Shown here: positions 53,890-59,103 of the stretch, piece after piece
Layout of the letters: the number at the start of each line of letters is the position of its first letter
Position numbering within the stretch: the first letter of the stretch is position 1
From: Pleurocapsales cyanobacterium LEGE 06147
GTDB taxonomy: Bacteria; Cyanobacteriota; Cyanobacteriia; Cyanobacteriales; Xenococcaceae
NCBI GenBank assembly: GCA_015207585.1
Contig: JADEWQ010000024.1
Span: forward strand, 1-59,103
Length of the DNA: 59,103 nucleotides
Direction of reading: 5' to 3'
The notes under the pieces: model-generated
What the model saw: the letters and a program-made list of their open reading frames with translations, nothing else
Database searches by the model: none
Told to the model about the DNA's origin: nothing
Position numbers and translations under genes: made by a program

Positions 53890-55491
53890 TTAACTATTTG
53901 ATGGCAATTCTAACTTGGAAAAAACAGGACGAGCTTTTTGGAGATTTTGATTAGCTGGTAGCTGTCCCCACTGAGAATGTTGAACAAATGGAGCAGTTCG
54001 CTCGAGTTGAGTTTGATTATTAAAATCGACAGAAAATCCTAACTGTTGATAGATATCTGTGCTCAGGTTAGGAATAATTGGTGAGAGAAGGTAGGCTGCT
54101 AGTCTAACTGATTCTAAAACAGCATACAAGATTTGTTCTACCTCAGTTTGTTTATCTTGTTTATATAAACTCCAAGGCGCGCTCTCATCGATATATTTGT
54201 TGCTAGCACGTACTAAATTAAAAATTTCTTCACAGGCTTGACTAAACTGTAAAGCTTCATAAGCTTTAGTTACGCGCTCGCCCAGATTACTCCCAATCTT
54301 TTTGAGCGAATGATCTGTCCCATAATCTGCTGCGCTTAGCTGAGGGCCGTTGCCTTGACAGTATTTGATCAGCATACCTAGGGTACGATTGAGCAGATTG
54401 CCCAGATCGTTGGCTAAATCTGCATTGATAACATTGACGAAACGAGTTTCGTTAAAGTCACCATCCTTGCCAAGTTCAATTTCTTTAAGAAAATAATAGC
54501 GGACGGCATCGGCACTATATTGTGCCACAAGAGTAAAGGGATCGAGAGTATTTCCCAAACTTTTACCCATCTTTTGTCCATCTTTTGTCAGGAAACCATG
54601 ACCGAATACTTGCTCCGGTAAAGGCAATCCTGCAGACATCAACATTGCTGGCCAATAAACTGCATGAAAACGCAAAATATCTTTACCAATTAAATGGAGA
54701 TCGATCGGCCACCATTTGGCTAAAGCATTGGCTAAAGTGGGTTCTTGTTCTGGTTCCAACAAAGCAGTGACATAACCCAGCAGCGCATCAAACCAAACAT
54801 AGATTGTGTGTTGGGGATCGAAGGGAACGGGAAAACCCCAGTCTAAGTTGACGCGGGAAATCGAAAAATCTTTCAGTCCCTTTTGGACGAAATTTAATAC
54901 TTCATTGCGACGACTCTCCGGCTGGATAAATTCGGGTTTTTCTGCGTAAAGAGCTTCTAGCTGTTGTTGATATTGAGAAAGGCAAAAAAAGTAGTTTTCT
55001 TCGTCGCGCCATTCAGCTTTTTTATTAGTGTGAATGGCACAATATCCTCCTTCAATGAGTTCTCTTTCTTCTTTAAATTCTTCGCAAGCAACGCAGTACC
55101 AGCCTTGTTGGCGCGATAAATAAATATCACCGCGATCCCAGACTCGCTGGAAAAATTCTTTAACGATCGCTTCATGGCGAGTAGATGTAGTCCGGCTAAA
55201 GCGATCGTATTTAATATTCAACTTATCCCAGAGATTGGTAAAACTAGTTACAATGCGATCGCAGTGAACTTGGGGATCTAATCCTTTCTCCCGTGCCGTG
55301 CGCTCAATTTTTTGTCCGTGTTCGTCAGTACCAGTGATTAGTAAGACTGACTTACCCTGCAAACGATGAAAACGGGCAATTGTATCTGCCACCATGGTAG
55401 TGTAGGCACTACCAATATGAGGGATGTCGTTAACGTAGTAGAGAGGAGTAGTTAAGGAAAATTTAGGTCGATCCGTTTTGTAATTACTCAT
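53890..55491 (-). CDS. metG: Methionyl-tRNA synthetase
   Basis: 533 aa, the shorter bacterial type. The HIGH signature is HIGSAY (25-30) and the KMSKS signature is KMGKS (307-311). The connective domain has a single Cys knot (CVACEEFK at 133-140, and YCAIH) that can bind zinc. The C-terminal anticodon-binding helices follow. No C-terminal tRNA-binding fusion is seen. It lies 115 bp upstream of the NYN gene on the same strand. Confidence 0.96.
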   Translation of the reverse strand: MSNYKTDRPKFSLTTPLYYVNDIPHIGSAYTTMVADTIARFHRLQGKSVLLITGTDEHGQKIERTAREKGLDPQVHCDRIVTSFTNLWDKLNIKYDRFSRTTSTRHEAIVKEFFQRVWDRGDIYLSRQQGWYCVACEEFKEERELIEGGYCAIHTNKKAEWRDEENYFFCLSQYQQQLEALYAEKPEFIQPESRRNEVLNFVQKGLKDFSISRVNLDWGFPVPFDPQHTIYVWFDALLGYVTALLEPEQEPTLANALAKWWPIDLHLIGKDILRFHAVYWPAMLMSAGLPLPEQVFGHGFLTKDGQKMGKSLGNTLDPFTLVAQYSADAVRYYFLKEIELGKDGDFNETRFVNVINADLANDLGNLLNRTLGMLIKYCQGNGPQLSAADYGTDHSLKKIGSNLGERVTKAYEALQFSQACEEIFNLVRASNKYIDESAPWSLYKQDKQTEVEQILYAVLESVRLAAYLLSPIIPNLSTDIYQQLGFSVDFNNQTQLERTAPFVQHSQWGQLPANQNLQKARPVFSKLELPSNS

Positions 55492-55961
55492 TTAAATCAA
55501 GAGCGAAAGACAAATTTATACCAAAGGATTATTTTTTCTTATAGTGCAGGTTCTGACCGCGGAAGGCGAGGACTCAGATGGCGTTCCCCAAGCTACGTCG
55601 CTATTATCTGAGCGTCCGTTGGTGACCGCAGGCTCCGTCATTTTACGGCGGAGTATCTGTCACTGCAACTCGACGGCAGCGTACCGTCGACTTAATATTC
55701 TAATTGGTGACTGACAGAGTTAGGGTCTCTGCTGTTAATTCGTACACTAACAGTATCAATTACAACAACGAGTCCATTCAAATATTGAGGAAAATACTTA
55801 ATACTTTGTTGATTTGATTAATAAAGGTTTAGTTAAAAGCGGTAATTTTGTTAACGGGTAATTCTTAAATTCAAGATAATCCCTATAATATTAATAAATA
55901 TTAAGTTTTTTTGAAAGATTTAACTCATCGACAATATTAATACATTCCATCCGATTTACTA
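55492..55961. other. Intergenic with GC-rich hairpins, 470 bp
   Basis: No gene. GC-rich, unlike the neighbours, between 55555 and 55700. Inverted pairs include CTCAGAT/ATCTGAG (55575/55605), CTCCG/CGGAG (55631/55650) and CGACGG/CCGTCG around CAGCGTA (55671-55690). It looks like a degenerate mobile repeat. Divergent promoters of metG and the acyltransferase gene must also lie here. Confidence 0.4.
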
Positions 55962-56681
55962 ATGTTTCTTGCAGCTCCCCTTGTTGCTCGATCGCTTTTG
56001 ACAGCACTGGATGTCAAAATGTTTGTTTGCTACGAGCATCGTCTTCCTCAAGATATTCCCGTGGTAGTAGTCAGCAATCATCGTAGTTTTCTAGATGCAG
56101 CTATATTAATCGAAGCAGTGCCCCGTCCACTACGAATTGCCTGCCACCACTATATGGGTCAAACACCCATCATGCGCGAAATGGTTCATTTATTAGGTTG
56201 TTTTCCCTTAGCCGAACCAGGACACAGACAACAGCAATTTATAGAACGAGCAACCGATCTGTTAACCCCACAACAATGGGTAGGATTATTTCCGGAAGGT
56301 ACACAACCAATGGTAGAACCAACTAAAGCGCAACAAGTAGGCAAGTTTCAGCGCGGTTTTGCTCATTTAGCTTTTAGAACACCTCGACCTAATTTGGCAG
56401 TTTTACCAGTGGCGATCGCCTCACTTGAAGAAACTGTCTATCCAACCATTCCAATTCGTTGGCTGCGTTGGTTTGACGCTTCAGAACCAATGTTTGACCG
56501 TAGAGGTTTACATCCCATGATTGTGTATCGTCGTGCTAACGTCTTGATTGGTCGTCCTTATTGGATTAAATCCGAACACAGACAACAGTATTGGGGAAAA
56601 CAGGCAAAAAAAATAGCAACAGATCTAACCGAATATTGCCGTCAAGAAATTGTCGAACTATTGTCTCAAGGATGCTATTGA
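55962..56681 (+). CDS. PlsC-type acyltransferase, second paralogue
   Basis: 239 aa. The NHx4D motif is VVSNHRSFLDAAIL, the substrate motif LFPEGTQPM and the third block VLPVAIASLEETVYPTI. Typical of 1-acylglycerol-3-phosphate acyltransferases but divergent from the plsC at 6311. A phytyl-ester-synthase-like hydrolase gene follows after 56 bp. It may acylate glycerol-phosphate or an alcohol such as phytol. Start ATG at 55962. Confidence 0.8.
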   Translation: MFLAAPLVARSLLTALDVKMFVCYEHRLPQDIPVVVVSNHRSFLDAAILIEAVPRPLRIACHHYMGQTPIMREMVHLLGCFPLAEPGHRQQQFIERATDLLTPQQWVGLFPEGTQPMVEPTKAQQVGKFQRGFAHLAFRTPRPNLAVLPVAIASLEETVYPTIPIRWLRWFDASEPMFDRRGLHPMIVYRRANVLIGRPYWIKSEHRQQYWGKQAKKIATDLTEYCRQEIVELLSQGCY

Positions 56682-56737
56682 ATTCTCGCTTTTAAAAACC
56701 GATTGCTACAAAGTACCAATAATCTTATCAAGTAATT

Positions 56738-57550
56738 ATGAATCAAATTCGTTTTCTCGTACCACAGCCAGCTAAACCTAAACCTGATTTTCCCTTGTTT
56801 GTTTACCTGCCTGGAATGGACTGTACGGGGAAGCTGTTTCAAACTCAAGCAAAAAGATTAGCTCATTTTTTCGATTTACGTTGTTTGTCTATTCCCACAG
56901 ACGATTTAAGTGATTGGAATGAGTTAGCTGGTGAAACAGTTAAACTCCTCAAAAACGAGATAGCAATTAACCAGCGGCGTTCTGTTTATCTATGTGGGGA
57001 GTCCTTTGGTGGTTGTTTAGCTCTTAAGGTAGCTATGAGGGCACCCTGGTCGATCCAGCGATTGATCTTGGTTAATCCTGCTTCTTCATTTAATCATAGA
57101 CCTTGGTTAGGTTGGGGCGTTAGGATCATTCAATGGCTACCGTCTGTCTTACACCACTACTCGGCAGTTGGTTTACTACCTTTTTTGGCAGAGTTGAGCC
57201 GAATTGCTCAGAACGATTATCGCGCTTTACTACGGGCAATGAACTCGGTTCCCCAACAAGTAGTGAGTTGGCGTTTATCTCTACTTCGGGATTTTGAGCC
57301 TGACGAGGAAAGTTTGCGTCGCTTAACTCAACCTACCTTGGTCGTTGCTGGTGGCGCAGACCGACTTTTACCATCTGTGGCAGAAGCGCAGCGTCTGGTA
57401 AAAATTTTGCCTCAAGCGCAAATGAAGATTTTACCCTTAAGCGGTCATGCCTGTTTACTAGAAAGTGAGACCAATCTCTATAATATTTTGGCAGAGTATA
57501 ATTTTCTCCCGCTAAAAATTGCGGAACCGCTCGGCGAAAAAGCTGTTTGA
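56738..57550 (+). CDS. Alpha/beta hydrolase, phytyl-ester-synthase N-domain-like
   Basis: 270 aa. The nucleophile Ser is in GESFGGCLALKVA and the likely His in LPLSGHACLLESE; an Asp is in VVAGGADRLLPS. The start PLFVYLPGMDCTGKLFQTQA resembles the esterase domain of plant PES1/PES2, in which a hydrolase is fused to an acyltransferase. Here they are separate adjacent genes. Probably acts on lipid esters; substrate unknown. Confidence 0.75.
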   Translation: MNQIRFLVPQPAKPKPDFPLFVYLPGMDCTGKLFQTQAKRLAHFFDLRCLSIPTDDLSDWNELAGETVKLLKNEIAINQRRSVYLCGESFGGCLALKVAMRAPWSIQRLILVNPASSFNHRPWLGWGVRIIQWLPSVLHHYSAVGLLPFLAELSRIAQNDYRALLRAMNSVPQQVVSWRLSLLRDFEPDEESLRRLTQPTLVVAGGADRLLPSVAEAQRLVKILPQAQMKILPLSGHACLLESETNLYNILAEYNFLPLKIAEPLGEKAV

Positions 57551-57561
57551 GAGTAATTTTT

Positions 57562-58071
57562 TTAAAAATATGCTCCTATAAAACTGTAAATCAGCTCACT
57601 TAAGACAAATAAGGTTACTATTCCGTAAAGCAAATCTCGCTGCCATAAAAAAATTAAAAAGGACAATGCAACTCGTAATACCGGAGTAGCTATCAATAAA
57701 AACAGTCCCAATTGAATAATGCCAAGGGGATTTCCTGACAAAGCCGCTGTTATCACACCAACTGGAGAGCATAACTCGCTAGGTTCTTCCCGGAAAAACT
57801 GATAATTTGCTGGCTCGGTACCGCAGATAATCAAGTAGAGGATTCCTCCTACAAACACTATAGTACTAGCGAGAAGAACGCCGTATTTTAGCAGAGAACT
57901 AACGAATCTCTTAAGAGTTGACTCGTAAGAACTTGAAGTGAGATTTGTCTTCCCTGCTATCTGGCTATTGGAAAACTTACCGACTGTATCGACGCTCTGC
58001 TCGATAACCCTACTAGAATCTCTAACTTCTTCCGACCACGAGACTTTGGCTCTCAAGTTAAAAAAATTCAC
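57562..58071 (-). CDS. DUF1634 membrane protein
   Basis: 169 aa with about three membrane segments (YGVLLASTIVFVGGILYLII, LGIIQLGLFLLIATPVLRVA, GIVTLFVLSELIYSFIGAY). DUF1634 genes commonly stand next to TauE/SafE permeases. The GTG start at 58071 is only six bases after the permease stop, and AGGG lies close upstream, so the pair is translationally linked. Probably an accessory of that transporter. Confidence 0.85.
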   Translation of the reverse strand: MNFFNLRAKVSWSEEVRDSSRVIEQSVDTVGKFSNSQIAGKTNLTSSSYESTLKRFVSSLLKYGVLLASTIVFVGGILYLIICGTEPANYQFFREEPSELCSPVGVITAALSGNPLGIIQLGLFLLIATPVLRVALSFLIFLWQRDLLYGIVTLFVLSELIYSFIGAYF

Positions 58072-58077
58072 TCTACC

Positions 58078-58920
58078 CTACAGTCCTCCAGCAAAAATGT
58101 TGTAAACCATTCTCAATGCCATCGCTACTAGTAGTAAACTAAAAATCGGTCTTAAAATTTCGGCTTTAGCACCTATAAGAACTTTAGTTCCCAACAATGC
58201 CCCAGGCAAGACTCCCAACATCACAGGCATTGACAATCCCGGATCGATGTAACCTCGTGCCAGGTAAACCCCAGCCGACGCAGCCGCTGTTACACCAATT
58301 GTAAAATTACTGGTAGTAGTAGAAACTTTAAAAGGAAGGCGCATGATTCGATCCATTGCCAGTACTTTGAAAGCGCCCGAACCAATGCCGAGTAATCCTG
58401 AAAGGACTCCAGCAACTGCCATCAGCCCAAAACCGAATGGGAAAGAATGAATTTGATAAGTCATCAGTCCTTCAGATGTGGGACAAGTACCGTTGAGTCT
58501 CAAAGTATCGCTCAAAGACTCGACCGCTCCGCTTTCGCAGTATTCGGGTCTCGGTTGCTGTGACAGGTAAGCCGAATAAATCAGGACAATTGCCAGCACA
58601 AGAGCAAGAGCTTTAAGAGAAATAAAAGTGGCGATCGCAGCACCGATCAAAGCTCCAATAGTAGTCGCTACTTCTAAAAACATGCCCAGGTGCAGATTCG
58701 TGTAACCTTGCTTAATATAAGTAGGGGCGGCACTCGAAGAAGTAGCAATTACAGATACCAAAGAAGCGCCTATAGCATAGCGAATATCAACGCCAAAAAC
58801 CGAAGTCAAAAAAGGGACGATTACCACTCCACCCCCCAAGCCAGTCAGCGATCCCAAAAAACCAGCAGCAAATGAGCCAATCCAAACCAGTAAAGAAAAT
58901 TCTAGAACGTTTACATACAT
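58078..58920 (-). CDS. TauE/SafE (TSUP) family permease
   Basis: 280 aa, about seven or eight membrane segments. The N-terminal LSLTGLGGGVVIVPFLTSVF and the second half LSGLLGIGSGAFKVLAMDRI show the two internal repeats of the family. It exports or imports a sulfur-containing or organic anion; substrate unknown. Followed directly by the DUF1634 partner. Its start is ATG at 58920. Confidence 0.88.
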   Translation of the reverse strand: MYVNVLEFSLLVWIGSFAAGFLGSLTGLGGGVVIVPFLTSVFGVDIRYAIGASLVSVIATSSSAAPTYIKQGYTNLHLGMFLEVATTIGALIGAAIATFISLKALALVLAIVLIYSAYLSQQPRPEYCESGAVESLSDTLRLNGTCPTSEGLMTYQIHSFPFGFGLMAVAGVLSGLLGIGSGAFKVLAMDRIMRLPFKVSTTTSNFTIGVTAAASAGVYLARGYIDPGLSMPVMLGVLPGALLGTKVLIGAKAEILRPIFSLLLVAMALRMVYNIFAGGL

Positions 58921-58997
58921 TCTTTTTATCTAGTAATCGAATTATATAGCGTCAAAATTAAGAGCGATCGCTTTTAGCTCTCGAGAAACACCATTAG

Positions 58998-59103
58998 TTA
59001 CTGGGATTGAGCCACTAGTTCAAAACCCAAAGAAATCGCCTTTTTCCTGAGATTGTTCACCATTCGTTCTCGATATTGTTGTTCATAATAATCAGTACCA
59101 GGG
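58998..59103 (-). pseudogene. IS110-type transposase C-terminus, cut by window edge
   Basis: The minus strand reads PGTDYYEQQYRERMVNNLRK then KAISLGFELVAQSQ and stops at 58998. This is the C-terminal end of an IS110-family transposase. The rest lies outside the window, so whether it is an intact gene cannot be told; it is listed here as partial. The fragment at 27537-27725 is related. Confidence 0.75.

Overview
The window is a chromosomal segment of a cyanobacterium. Evidence: the octamer GCGATCGC (HIP1) recurs throughout, and there are genes for chlorophyll synthase (chlG), cytochrome b6f subunit PetP, photosystem II PsbZ, tocopherol cyclase, an apocarotenoid oxygenase and many small proteins of cyanobacterial type. 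The low-to-moderate GC content, long AT-rich spacers and many transposon fragments would suit a large-genome unicellular, baeocystous or filamentous form, but the genus cannot be read from this sequence. Almost everything is ordinary housekeeping DNA. I see no CRISPR array, prophage or complete mobile element.

Layout. 1-1.6 kb: a frameshifted IS701-type transposase running off the left edge, an unknown gene and tRNA-Leu(CAA). 1.6-7 kb: a PBP4-type peptidase, then the fatty-acid/phospholipid initiation operon plsX-fabH-fabD-plsC. 7-14 kb: a decayed hicBA module, tocopherol cyclase, a secreted GH24 lysozyme, a class I/II aminotransferase, a glycosyltransferase and IS200/IS605 debris with a small ribbon-helix-helix gene. 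14-19 kb: a two-component pair and cytochrome bd oxidase (cydAB, opposite strand). 19-24.5 kb: an RCC-reductase-like gene with an NmrA-like gene, a membrane pentapeptide-repeat protein and a porin pseudogene with an internal deletion. 24.8-27.2 kb: the photosynthesis operon petP - ArsA-like ATPase - chlG. 27.5-37 kb: an M23 peptidase, a GlsB-type gene broken by a small palindromic repeat, a Deg/HtrA protease, peptide deformylase, carotenoid oxygenase, murG and a thioredoxin-like protein. 37-45 kb: PBP2 (mrdA), a class II aldolase-like protein, a small NblA-like protein, and a PstS-like receptor with three DUF4912 domains. 45-59 kb: stress-type small proteins, tRNA-Gly(GCC), ribH, psbZ, malQ, lptC, a NYN-domain protein, metG, a PlsC-like acyltransferase paired with a phytyl-ester-synthase-like hydrolase, a TauE/SafE plus DUF1634 transporter pair, and an IS110-type transposase tail at the right edge.

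Themes. Envelope and lipid synthesis recur (plsX/fabH/fabD/plsC, second acyltransferase, murG, mrdA, dacB, lptC). Tetrapyrrole/isoprenoid metabolism also recurs (chlG, RCCR-like, tocopherol cyclase, apocarotenoid oxygenase, possible phytyl ester enzymes).

The most interesting signals: (1) a 32-33 bp double-hairpin repeat, three copies, apparently inserted into HIP1 octamers. One copy breaks a glsB-like gene; another sits in dacB with one base missing, so that it adds eight codons in frame. (2) An 812-residue protein with a periplasmic PstS-like domain, one membrane segment and three DUF4912 modules. (3) A 55-codon NblA-like gene with its own ribosome-binding site and terminator. (4) An orphan terminator suggesting an unannotated short transcript.
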